NCBI GenBank assembly: GCA_029259895.1
Contig: JAJDEG010000134.1
Span: forward strand, 1-35,343
From: Planctomycetota bacterium
GTDB lineage: Bacteria; Planctomycetota; Planctomycetia; Pirellulales; PLA5
Length of the DNA: 35,343 nt
Reading direction: 5' to 3'
This document shows, piece after piece, positions 25,367 to 35,280 of the stretch. The notes under the pieces were generated by a model. The model had not been told where the DNA came from. It searched no databases and saw nothing but the letters and a program-made list of their open reading frames with translations. Made by a program: the position numbers and the translations under genes. The stretch's first letter is position 1. Each line of letters begins with the position of its first letter.

Positions 25367-27070
25367 TTAGTCCTGTTCCGTCTTCTTCGCGACGCGATAC
25401 ACCTCTTCGATCGTCGTGATTCCCTTGCAGACCTTGCGCATGGCATCCATGTAAAGCGTGTCCATGCCCTGGGCGATGGCCGCTTGGCGGAGGATCTGCG
25501 TGGCTTTGTTCTCGAATACTAGTTCGCGCATCTTCGAGGTGATGAGCATGAGTTCGTACACGCCGAGCCGGCCGCGATAACCGCTTTGCTGGCAATTGCT
25601 GCATCCCTTGCCCTTCATGAACGTGGCTTGGGCAGCCATCTCGGGCGAGATGCCCGCTTCTTCGAGCACCTCCTCGCCGTAATGATGGGGCTGTTTGCAT
25701 TTGGCGCAGACGACGCGGACGAGCCGCTGGGCCATGACCGCGATAACGCTGCTGGCGACGAGGTAGCTGGGGACGCCCATGTCGACCATTCGCGTGATGG
25801 CGCCGGGAGCGTCGTTGGTGTGCAGCGTGCTAAACACCAAGTGGCCGGTGAGCGAGGCCTGAATGCCCATCTGTGCCGTTTCGGCGTCGCGCATTTCGCC
25901 GACGAGGATCACGTTCGGTGCTTGCCGCAACATGGCGCGAATGATGCGGGCGAAGTCGAGGCCGATGTCGTGGCGGACTTCGACCTGATTGATGCCGGGG
26001 AGGTAATACTCGACCGGGTCTTCGGCCGTGATGATTTTCCGATCGGGCTTGTTCAGCTCATTTAGCGACGCATAGAGCGACGTCGTTTTGCCGGACCCGG
26101 TCGGCCCGGTGACGAGGATGATGCCGTTGGGACGTCGAATGAGGTTGCGGAATTCGCGATAACACTCTTCGGAGAGGCCCAACTGGCGGACGCCGATCTT
26201 AATGTTGTCCTTGTCGAGGATTCGCATGACGCACGACTGACCGTGGTTCGTCGGCAACATGCTGACGCGGAGGTCGAGCTCTTTCTTGCCGACGTCGACC
26301 TTGATGCGGCCGTCCTGCGGTCGGCGTCGCTCGGCGATGTCCATGCGCGCGAGAATCTTGATGCGCGAGAGCAGCGCACCCAGGATTCGCTTGGGCGGGC
26401 TGTCGCGTTCGACGAGCCGGCCGTCGATACGGTAGCGAATTCGAACGCGATCCTCGAACGGCTCGACGTGAATATCCGACGCGCGAAGCTGAACGGCTTC
26501 GCCGATCATCAGGTTGACGAACTTGATGATCGGCCCGCTGCTGGCGTCGACGTCGTCGGCATCCTTGAGATCCGTGTCGTCGGCGTCCGTAAAGTCGATC
26601 GCCGTGTCGGTGAACTCTTGCAGCATCGAGTCGGCGTCGTCGTCTCCGCCGCCGCCGTAGGCCTTGTTGATCGCTTCGAGAATGTGCTCCTTGGGCGCCA
26701 GAGCGAGCTCGATCTTGCGGTTGAGAATGAACCGCAACTTGTCGATCATGTCGAGATCGTAGGGATTGCTGCACACCACGCGGAGCGAGCCGTCCTCGGC
26801 GTCCAGCGGCAAGATCACGTTCTCGCGGGCGACCGATTCCGGCACCAGCTCGATGACGGCGGCGGGGACGCGCGTCTGTTCGAGGTCGACGTAACGCAGG
26901 CCCATTCCCTTGGCCATTGCCTTGGAGATGTCGGCGCTCGTGGCATATTCGAGCTTGACCAGCGTCTCGCCGACGTTTTGGCCGGTTCGCTTGGCCAACT
27001 TCTCGGCTTCGAGAAGCTGTTCCGGACTAATCGTCCGCTGCTTGAGCAATATCTTGGTGAAGTCCGCCAT
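25367..27070 (-). CDS. GspE/PilB family assembly ATPase, first gene of the cluster
   Basis: A 567-residue motor ATPase. The N-terminal MshEN-type region spans about 1-140. A strongly acidic linker follows (143-176, 15 Asp plus one Glu), then the core: SDIHVEPFEDRVR, Walker A GPTGSGKT at 322-329, ITAEDPVEYY, Walker B ILVGE at 388-392 and TGHLVFSTLHTNDA. Zinc-binding pairs are Cys455/458 and Cys490/493. It shares all motifs with the ATPase at 22132-23847, but the two differ throughout in the linker and C-domain, so they are old paralogues rather than a recent duplication. MshEN domains can bind c-di-GMP in some relatives; whether this one does is unknown. It leads the nine-gene unit, so the promoter should lie beyond 27070. 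Confidence 0.93.
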   Translation of the reverse strand: MADFTKILLKQRTISPEQLLEAEKLAKRTGQNVGETLVKLEYATSADISKAMAKGMGLRYVDLEQTRVPAAVIELVPESVARENVILPLDAEDGSLRVVCSNPYDLDMIDKLRFILNRKIELALAPKEHILEAINKAYGGGGDDDADSMLQEFTDTAIDFTDADDTDLKDADDVDASSGPIIKFVNLMIGEAVQLRASDIHVEPFEDRVRIRYRIDGRLVERDSPPKRILGALLSRIKILARMDIAERRRPQDGRIKVDVGKKELDLRVSMLPTNHGQSCVMRILDKDNIKIGVRQLGLSEECYREFRNLIRRPNGIILVTGPTGSGKTTSLYASLNELNKPDRKIITAEDPVEYYLPGINQVEVRHDIGLDFARIIRAMLRQAPNVILVGEMRDAETAQMGIQASLTGHLVFSTLHTNDAPGAITRMVDMGVPSYLVASSVIAVMAQRLVRVVCAKCKQPHHYGEEVLEEAGISPEMAAQATFMKGKGCSNCQQSGYRGRLGVYELMLITSKMRELVFENKATQILRQAAIAQGMDTLYMDAMRKVCKGITTIEEVYRVAKKTEQD

Positions 27071-27684
27071 CCGAATCCGCCACGCTGATAGTTCGCCGTC
27101 GCGCCACAGAGGCGCAGTGCATCGCCCGCGAAGCGAGCGCGCTAATTCCCCAACTCATTTTCGTGCTACAGACGCACGCGGCGCAGTGCCGCGGCCGTCG
27201 GTCGCAGATTAACTAGTCACCCTACGGAACGCAACCGCCCGGCTTTAGCAGCCGGCCGTTTTTGCCTCTCGATATCGTGCCCGATGTGTACGTTTCTCTG
27301 TTCCCGCGTTCCACGTTGCCACGTTTGCCATCCGGTCCATTGGACGGCGCGTCGGCGTTGCTCGCCAGAGGAGGGATCGCCAGGGGATCCGAGCATTTCG
27401 GCATGTCCGGGCGAACTCACCTCGCAACGAATCGGCCGATATGAAGCGGCTATTGCGAACCGGCCGTTTTGGATCGGCCTTTTCGCATCGGGCGTTGAGA
27501 TGCATTCGACAGGAATCTGCCGGTGGGAAGTGCGGTGTTCCTACTTGAATTTCAGCCTAACGACCGGCGATTGCCAAGTCAACTCACCGGTTGGGGGAAG
27601 CTGGCCAAACGCCTATTGTTACGCCGTAACGGGCGGACGCCGCAATGCCCTCTCAAGCTGGGTCGACGACTACCGCGACGCCGT
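27071..27684. other. Intergenic region upstream of the secretion cluster
   Basis: This 614-base stretch should hold the promoter and leader of the nine-gene minus-strand unit, but no clear promoter was found. It contains a direct repeat GGCGCAGTGC (27111-27120 and 27180-27189) and a hairpin CCGGC-tttagca-GCCGG followed by CCG and five Ts on the plus strand (27239-27263). A second hairpin GGCCG/CGGCC is followed by four Ts (27462-27483), and there is a perfect palindrome ATCGGCCGAT (27431-27440). No convincing coding sequence is present. Confidence 0.5.
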
Positions 27685-27699
27685 CTATCGCGACGCCGC
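27670..27699. repeat. Tandem 15-bp duplication across the metallohydrolase stop codon
   Basis: CTACCGCGACGCCGT and CTATCGCGACGCCGC lie head to tail, 13 of 15 bases identical. On the coding strand the unit contains the stop codon, so a second in-frame TAG follows 15 bases after the first. Confidence 0.8.
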
Positions 27700-30267
27700 C
27701 TTGCCGCCCGGCCCATCCCGCCACGTCGTCGCCTCGATCCGCCGTAGTTCGCCGTCGATGTCCGCTCCCTCGTAAAACCACACAGCCCCGCGGACGCGGA
27801 CCGTCTCGCCCGCCGCGCAGTCCGGCAGCTTCGGGTCGCTATGCAGGCAAGGGCACGGCGGGTTCGCCCACGGCCGGTGGCACGGCTCCCACGCCGTGAT
27901 GATCCACCGCCCTCCGTCTTCCGAATGGCAGGCAACGTAGGGCTTGCGGATCAGTTTGTTGGCGTTCGTCTGCCCATTGAAACCGGGCATGCCCTTAAGC
28001 ATGATGCAATTCTGCACGCGCATGTCGGTCAGTTTTTCGTCGGTGCCGTTGCGGAGCCAAAGCTCCATGAGCACGACGTCGCGCCGCGGGACGACCTTAG
28101 TCCCGAAGGCGATGGCGTTGGGCAGCGTCCGCTCGAAGTCGAGCGATCCGTCGTCGCGACGCTGCCATTCGACCGGTTTGAGCTTTTCGCGGCGGCCGTC
28201 CCAGATCGTCGGAACGTGGGTGTGGGCCAGGTACGTCAGGCCAAGGTTCGAGAAAATCGCCTCGGGCACGTCGACGACCGCGTAGCTGGCGGCGTCGGCT
28301 GTCTCGTTTGCCCAGGGCGTGAACACGCTGACCTTCGTATCGCGCTGCGGCTCGATCGCCCCATCGAGAAAACCGATGCGTGGATGCCGGCCGCCTGGAT
28401 AGGGCAGGACCAATAGCGGATCTTCCGCGGCGCGACGGGGCCGCTTTTCGGGCGTAATCTGGAAGCGCTCCAATGCGGCCGCGATTTTCTCGTCGTCGAC
28501 GCCCGTCGCCGCGCGGATTTCGGAGGGCGAGAATCCGTGATACCAGACCATGTTTTCGAGCCAGAACTGCAGTTCGCTATCGTCGGAGGGTCGGCGAGAG
28601 TTAACGTGTTGCTCCGGCTGGGACTTGATCGCACGGTACTCGGCGAGCGCCCGTTCGTACTCCGCCATCGCCGCGGCGGGAAGAACCTCTCGGCCGCGGG
28701 CGATCTCATCGCGCATCCGCCCGACGAGATACTCGACTTCCTCACGCCGCGGTCGCAGTGGCTTGCCCTCCGCCTTCACGTGCCACGGTGCGGTATGGGC
28801 GAAACGGACCCGGCCACCCGGTGCGTCCTCGAAGCACCGCACGGCCAACCAGCCGCTCTCCTCGCAGGCGATCTCGGCGTCGAACGTCGATTCGTAGGCA
28901 CCGCGCTCAGTCCGTTTGTTCTGCGGAAAAAACGTCTTCACGCTTTCGCCGCTGCGGATGATTTCAATCGTCGAGAGCGGATGGGCGCTTTCGACGCGGC
29001 CGCTCACGCGCAGCTTGCCGCCGGATTCGCCAAGCTGAAACGTCGCGCCGGGCTGCTTGCCGTCGACTTCCGCTAGCAGCATCGGCCCCGTCGTGACGAA
29101 GCTCCGGCCTTTGCGCAGAGCGTCGATCCAACGTTCGTACGAGAACCCGTCCGGCAGATGAACGTAGACGCGGCTGAAGCCGACCGGCACGGGATGCACG
29201 CCGCTGGCCGTGCCCGCCGCCGGGACCATCGCGTAACCGCAGTTGAGCAGCGTGTAGTAGCTGCCAAGCGTGAGCCGCAGCCAATCCCACTCGCCGCCCG
29301 ACTTGCCTCCGCTCGGCGGAAGCATAAACGGTGGCACGGTGGCGTTGAACTGGCGAAAAGCGAACTCGGTCCGCCACATGTGGTTGTTCGCCAACTCGAA
29401 CAATTCCGGTCGCACGGTCGGCACGAGCGACATCGCCCAGGGCCAGTCGGGCTTGTCGATATCGAACAGCGCCCCCTCGGCACGGGCCTTGGCGGCCATT
29501 GGCCCGACGGGCGGCACGCCATCGGTAAGCACCGAGCGATGGTTGAGCGCGAAGATCGCTCCGAGCGTATGCCGCCGCTGGCCGACGGAGAAGATTTCGT
29601 ACTCCGTGTTCCGCGGCCAGATGACGTGCGTCGCGTCGACTTCGATCAGCCGATCCGGCACGTCGCCGGGCAGGTTCTTGTCGCCCGTCGTTGGTGGGCG
29701 GCCGGCGTGGGTGACCCAATACGACAGCGGCAGCGCGACGTTCAAGTCCTCGGCCAGCAGGATGTTCGGCAATTCCTCCAGCGGCCGGTGAATGTGTGTC
29801 TCGCCGCTGTACCAGCCGCGCTTGGCCATGTTCGCCCAACGCCGCAGCTTGATCTCGACCCGCACCGGCTCGTCGCCAAGCTCGACTTGCCGCGTCTCGG
29901 CGAAATACTCCTTGCCGCGCTCGACGGTGAGCGTGTATTTGCCCGCCGACAATTCGGCCGCGAACGGATGGGCCGACACGGTCGTGTGCTTCTCGAACGA
30001 CTGGGCGTTGATCCAGTTCGTCTTGTCGTAAACGACGGCCGAACCACGCTCGTCGGCCGAACGAACGAAATGCCACGTGCGGCCGTTGCCGTCGCCGTCG
30101 CGGCCACCAGCATCGCGGCGGACGTAGATGCGGGCAGCAATCGGCTTACCCGTGGCGGCGTCGACGATCGTACCGCGCAATTCGGCCGCGGCGACAGTAG
30201 ACGCAAGTTCCCCCGCAACAACACTCAACGCAAGAGTCGCTATCCACGTCCGGCAAAGCATCGTCAT
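27685..30267 (-). CDS. Exported CehA/McbA-type PHP-fold metallohydrolase, multidomain
   Basis: An 860-residue secreted or periplasmic protein. A signal peptide covers about 1-28 (cleavage near VAAA-EL). Next is a carboxypeptidase-regulatory-like beta domain (LRGTIVDAATGKPIAARIYVRR, about 30-140). The central domain begins GWYSGETHIHRP, with His158 and His160 as likely metal ligands; this variant of the PHP HxH motif is characteristic of the CehA/McbA hydrolase family. The C-terminal third (from about 520) has a helical stretch and then a beta-rich region with no domain I can name. It ends with a Cys-containing segment (PCPCLHSD). The ATG at 30267 has AAAGGA nine bases upstream. It follows thiC by 34 bases, so it may be co-transcribed with it, though no functional link is apparent. 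The substrate is unknown. Confidence 0.78.
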   Translation of the reverse strand: MTMLCRTWIATLALSVVAGELASTVAAAELRGTIVDAATGKPIAARIYVRRDAGGRDGDGNGRTWHFVRSADERGSAVVYDKTNWINAQSFEKHTTVSAHPFAAELSAGKYTLTVERGKEYFAETRQVELGDEPVRVEIKLRRWANMAKRGWYSGETHIHRPLEELPNILLAEDLNVALPLSYWVTHAGRPPTTGDKNLPGDVPDRLIEVDATHVIWPRNTEYEIFSVGQRRHTLGAIFALNHRSVLTDGVPPVGPMAAKARAEGALFDIDKPDWPWAMSLVPTVRPELFELANNHMWRTEFAFRQFNATVPPFMLPPSGGKSGGEWDWLRLTLGSYYTLLNCGYAMVPAAGTASGVHPVPVGFSRVYVHLPDGFSYERWIDALRKGRSFVTTGPMLLAEVDGKQPGATFQLGESGGKLRVSGRVESAHPLSTIEIIRSGESVKTFFPQNKRTERGAYESTFDAEIACEESGWLAVRCFEDAPGGRVRFAHTAPWHVKAEGKPLRPRREEVEYLVGRMRDEIARGREVLPAAAMAEYERALAEYRAIKSQPEQHVNSRRPSDDSELQFWLENMVWYHGFSPSEIRAATGVDDEKIAAALERFQITPEKRPRRAAEDPLLVLPYPGGRHPRIGFLDGAIEPQRDTKVSVFTPWANETADAASYAVVDVPEAIFSNLGLTYLAHTHVPTIWDGRREKLKPVEWQRRDDGSLDFERTLPNAIAFGTKVVPRRDVVLMELWLRNGTDEKLTDMRVQNCIMLKGMPGFNGQTNANKLIRKPYVACHSEDGGRWIITAWEPCHRPWANPPCPCLHSDPKLPDCAAGETVRVRGAVWFYEGADIDGELRRIEATTWRDGPGGKAASR

Positions 30268-30301
30268 CGTAAGGCGTCCTTTGCGGCGCGGACATGCCCG
30301 A

Positions 30302-31675
<1,374 letters not shown>

Positions 31676-31846
31676 TTACCGGCCGACGGTCATCAAGATA
31701 CCCGCCGTAATCGGATTTGTCCGCCGATCGAGAAAAGCCACTATCTGCAAGCGAGGCAACGAGTTAGCAACGAGAACGCCAACGTCGCTTCATCGTATCG
31801 CGATGGCGGCGGTTGTCAATTGCGCAGGAGTTCGTCGAGCGTACCA

Positions 31847-31925
31847 CGTAGGTGGCGTCGAACGACGGTCCGCCGGATTGTGCTTCGTCTTGCGGTGGGC
31901 CTTACTTCATTCGCCCCACCCTACG
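31847..31925. repeat. Dispersed intergenic element with CGTAGG...CCCACCCTACG ends
   Basis: Left end CGTAGGTGGCG, interior GTGGGCC, right end CGCCCCACCCTACG: the ends are imperfect inverted copies. It lies between thiC and the esterase gene. The right end is the reverse complement of the start of the element at 35281. Confidence 0.55.
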
Positions 31926-31932
31926 AGACTGC

Positions 31933-33282
31933 TTACTGCTTCGGCTTGCCGAAATGTTTGTCGGCGTAGTCGCAGAATACTTTCCAGTCGCCGCGGGTCA
32001 TCGAGTGCTCGCCGTCGCGGATGTAGTAGCCGAGCTTGCCGTCGATGAGTTTTCCGGGCGGGGGCATCTTCGTTTCGCCAAGGTCGTCGGCGTCGTAGAG
32101 CTTGTAGACGGGGCGGGTGGCTTGGAGCACTTCAAATTGGCCGGCGGGGTTCGCCCAGGTGTCTTCGACGGCGTTGGCTAGCAGGACCGGACGCGGGGCC
32201 ATCATGGCGACGAGGCAGTGTTGGTCGAAGGGCAGTCGCTCCGGCTGATCGTTGAACTTCTTGAACTCGTCGCAAAACCAGTGCGGAAAGCTGTCGTTGA
32301 TTCGCTTTACGGACTCGCCGACTGTTCCGCGGCTTGGCGCGGTGCCGCCGCAACCGGCTTGAAGTGGAATCGCCAAAGCGATGCGGTCGTCGAACGCAGC
32401 GGCCAGCAGCGACGTCTTGCCTTTGCGGGAGTGGCCGACGACGGCGATTCGCCGGGCGTCGATGTCTTTGTTTGTGTCGCGGTCGGTGGCGAGGTAGTCG
32501 ACGACTCGGTGAATTCCCCATGCCCAGGCGGCGAGGGTGCCCCAATCGCTATCGCCGCGCTCGCTCTGACCGGTTGTCGTAAAATGGGGGTGAATGCCGT
32601 CGGTGAAGTCGGGCTTATCGGGATCGATGTCGGCGGCGTGGAACAGGGCGACGGCGTAGCCGCGATCGATGGTCTGCTCGACGGACCAGTCGTTGGCTTG
32701 CGAGCCGCGGGAGGCTTCGGTGGGGCGATTATTCTCGCCGCCGGCGCAACTGTCGTAGACCCATGCGCCGGTGAGTGGAATTTGTTTGTCGTCGAGGACC
32801 GCGAAGTTGCCGCAGAAGTTGATGCCTAGGAACACCGGCGCGGGTTCCTGGCGACGATTCGGCACGATCACCAGCAGGTTGATCTTCGGCATCCCCGCTT
32901 TGCCGCACGACAGCGTTACCTGTCGTTTGGTGGCTTTGCCGCCGAAGTAGTTTTCGTCTTCGAGGTCGACGTGAGCGGCGACCCGCGTTTCGGTAGCTGG
33001 GAAATAGCCGTACATGTAGTGCTGAAACAGCTTACGCAGCTCCGGCCGGCGGCGCTCTTGCCAGTCGGCACGCGACGCGACTCGCTCGCCGTCGAGCATG
33101 ACGAGCGGATCGGGAAGCCCCTTGTGGGCGGGCAAGTCGTTGGCAGGCGGAAAGGACTCGGCAGCCAGGCCGGCGGACGGTGCGATCATCAGAACGGCTC
33201 CCCAGGCGAACGCCGCATGCAGTGTGGCACGAATCGTCTCGCGGGTTCGCCCTCGTGCGGCATCTTTCTTGGCGTTTCGCAT
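31933..33282 (-). CDS. Exported CE15-like esterase (glucuronoyl esterase family)
   Basis: A secreted alpha/beta hydrolase of 449 residues. The ATG at 33282 gives a signal peptide (about 1-41: basic start, hydrophobic FAWGAVLMIA, GLAAE). The nucleophile motif GHSRKGK places Ser285. FDQHCLVAMMAPRPVL places His355. Both fit carbohydrate esterase family 15, which cleaves ester bonds between lignin and glucuronoxylan or related uronic acid esters. The canonical acid position after the nucleophile (the E of ESGxGG) reads QAGCGG, so it is Gln. An alternative acid is offered by Glu373/Asp374 in NAVEDTWANP, as described for some bacterial members. The frame is open to 33357, but that part does not look like a signal peptide. 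It is probably monocistronic. Confidence 0.82.
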   Translation of the reverse strand: MRNAKKDAARGRTRETIRATLHAAFAWGAVLMIAPSAGLAAESFPPANDLPAHKGLPDPLVMLDGERVASRADWQERRRPELRKLFQHYMYGYFPATETRVAAHVDLEDENYFGGKATKRQVTLSCGKAGMPKINLLVIVPNRRQEPAPVFLGINFCGNFAVLDDKQIPLTGAWVYDSCAGGENNRPTEASRGSQANDWSVEQTIDRGYAVALFHAADIDPDKPDFTDGIHPHFTTTGQSERGDSDWGTLAAWAWGIHRVVDYLATDRDTNKDIDARRIAVVGHSRKGKTSLLAAAFDDRIALAIPLQAGCGGTAPSRGTVGESVKRINDSFPHWFCDEFKKFNDQPERLPFDQHCLVAMMAPRPVLLANAVEDTWANPAGQFEVLQATRPVYKLYDADDLGETKMPPPGKLIDGKLGYYIRDGEHSMTRGDWKVFCDYADKHFGKPKQ

Positions 33283-33473
33283 TGTCGTATTTCCACGTCT
33301 TTCGGTGTGTCGAGTCGTCGCTTGCCGGGCGGAGACGAGTATAGCACCGGGCCGCACGGCGAAACATCGTTTGGGACGGTTCGCGGAATTGTGATTTCGC
33401 CTTTCGAGCGATCGGCGGGCGGCGTAAAATCCACGATTCCACTTGCTTCACTGACCGAAACTGAACGTCCGAT

Positions 33474-35261
33474 ATGACCGTCCTGCTGCAACTTCGCGAC
33501 GCCCACAAACGCTATGGCGCCCAGCACCTGCTCGATGGTGCCGGCTTTACGCTGACGGACACCGATAAGGTTGGTCTGATCGGGCGGAATGGGTGTGGCA
33601 AATCGACGCTGTGCCGCGTTTTGCTGGGCGATGAGGAACTAGATGCCGGCGATTTGTTTCGCCACAACCGGTTGCGGCTGGGCTACTTGCGACAGCACGA
33701 CCCGTTCGCGGCGGGCGAGACGGTGATGCAGTTTCTGATGCGCGACAGCGGGCAGCCGGACTGGCGGTGTGGCGAAGTGGCGTGGCGCTTCGAGTTTCCG
33801 GACGCGGCGCTCAACCGGCCTGTAAGCGAGTTTTCCGGCGGTTGGCAGACGCGGGTCAAGCTGGCGGCGCTGCTGCTGCACGATCCGAATTTGTTGTTGC
33901 TCGACGAGCCGACGAACTTTCTCGACTTGCGGACGCAGTTGCTTCTCGAACGCTTCTTGAACGAGTTTCGCAGCGCGTGTTTGGTGGTGTCGCACGATCG
34001 GGCGTTTCTGAAGGCGACCTGTACGCAGACGCTGGAGCTTGCACGCGGACAATTGACGATGTATCCCGGCGACGTCGAGGCGCACATCGCCAGTCAGGCG
34101 GAGCGGCGGGAGCACGATCGGCGCGTCAACGCAACGACTGCCAGCAAGCGCAAGCAGCTCGAAACGTTCATCGACAAGAACCGGGCGCGGGCAAGCACGG
34201 CGTCGCAAGCGCGGAGCAAAGCCAAGCAACTCGAACGGCTGGAGATGATCGAGGTCGAAGGGCCGGAGAGCACGGTGCGGATTCGGCTGCCGGCCGTCGA
34301 GCCGCGGAAGGGGTCGGCCGTGCGGTGCGTGGGATTGTCGATCGGCTATCCGGATCACACGGTGGCCAGCGGCGTCGATCTGGACCTCGAACATGGGAGC
34401 CGGATCGCGATCGTCGGCGACAACGGCCAGGGGAAAACGACGTTCTTGCGTTCGCTGACCGATTCGCTGCCGCCGCTCTCGGGCGAGGTGCGATGGGGAT
34501 ATGGCTGCGACATCGGCGTGTATGCGCAGCACGTTTATACGACGCTGCCGGAGGATTGGACGGCGTACGACTATCTGCGGCACCGCGCGACGGCCGAGAC
34601 GAAGCCGCAATGGATTCTCGACGTGGCGGGTAGCTTTTTGTTCCGCGGCGAACACACTGAGAAACGAATCGGCGTGCTCAGCGGCGGCGAGCGGGCACGA
34701 CTGGTGCTTGCCGGGCTGTTGCTCGCGCGGCACAACGTACTCGTGCTCGACGAGCCGGGCAACCATTTGGACGTGGAGACGGTCGATGCGTTGGCCGAGG
34801 CGTTGATCGACTATGCCGGGACGATCGTGTTTACGAGCCACGATCGGCATTTCATGCACCGCGTGGCAACGGGCGTGGTCGAGGTTCGCGACGGGCGGGT
34901 GGCGAACTATCCGGGCGATTACGACAGCTACGTCTATCGGGTCGGCAAGGAGATTTCCGACGGGGCGCGCGAACATGCCGCGCTAACTCGGGGGACGCCG
35001 AAGGCAATCAAGTCTGCCGCGGCGTCGTCGGGAGCAGGCGATGGATCGAAATCGCAGGCCCAACGACAGCGCGAGAGGAAGAAGGAAGCGTCGGCGCTCG
35101 AGCGGAAGATCGCCAAGCTCGACGAGCAGAAGAAGTCGATTCACGCGGAGTTGATGCAGGCGACCGACGCGGCCGTGGCGCAGCGGCTTCACGAGGAAGT
35201 ATCGGTGCTGTCGGCGGAGTTGGACGAGGCGGAAAGCCGATGGTTGGAGTTGCAGGAATGA
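33474..35261 (+). CDS. ABC-F family ATP-binding protein
   Basis: A soluble 595-residue protein with two ABC ATPase domains in one chain and no membrane segments; ABC-F proteins act on ribosomes in translation or antibiotic protection. Domain 1 has Walker A GRNGCGKS at 37-44, signature FSGGW at 120-124 and Walker B DEPTNFLD at 144-151. The charged linker (about 205-262) is typical. Domain 2 has Walker A GDNGQGKT at 315-322, signature LSGGE at 402-406 and Walker B DEPGNHLD at 426-433, where Gly replaces the usual Thr. A C-terminal coiled coil (about 525-595) rich in Lys/Glu recalls Uup. The ATG at 33474 lacks a clear ribosome binding site. No resistance context is seen, so a housekeeping role is more likely. 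Confidence 0.93.
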   Translation: MTVLLQLRDAHKRYGAQHLLDGAGFTLTDTDKVGLIGRNGCGKSTLCRVLLGDEELDAGDLFRHNRLRLGYLRQHDPFAAGETVMQFLMRDSGQPDWRCGEVAWRFEFPDAALNRPVSEFSGGWQTRVKLAALLLHDPNLLLLDEPTNFLDLRTQLLLERFLNEFRSACLVVSHDRAFLKATCTQTLELARGQLTMYPGDVEAHIASQAERREHDRRVNATTASKRKQLETFIDKNRARASTASQARSKAKQLERLEMIEVEGPESTVRIRLPAVEPRKGSAVRCVGLSIGYPDHTVASGVDLDLEHGSRIAIVGDNGQGKTTFLRSLTDSLPPLSGEVRWGYGCDIGVYAQHVYTTLPEDWTAYDYLRHRATAETKPQWILDVAGSFLFRGEHTEKRIGVLSGGERARLVLAGLLLARHNVLVLDEPGNHLDVETVDALAEALIDYAGTIVFTSHDRHFMHRVATGVVEVRDGRVANYPGDYDSYVYRVGKEISDGAREHAALTRGTPKAIKSAAASSGAGDGSKSQAQRQRERKKEASALERKIAKLDEQKKSIHAELMQATDAAVAQRLHEEVSVLSAELDEAESRWLELQE

Positions 35262-35280
35262 TGATGTGAGGCTTGAGTTT

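Noticed and set aside
27071-27684. Possible c-di-GMP (GEMM) riboswitch in the upstream region of the secretion cluster
   Set aside because: Such RNAs often precede pilus genes. GGCAAA and AAAGCC words are present on the minus strand, but the order and the GNRA loop with GACGCAAAGCC block are missing.
27284-27775. Plus-strand frame of 163 codons in the spacer before the secretion cluster
   Set aside because: Cys/Trp/Ser-rich with no domain or ribosome binding site, and its 3' part overlaps the end of the metallohydrolase gene.
33639-34976. Minus-strand open frame of 445 codons opposite the ABC-F gene
   Set aside because: Antisense shadow with no domain signal; the plus-strand gene is unambiguous.
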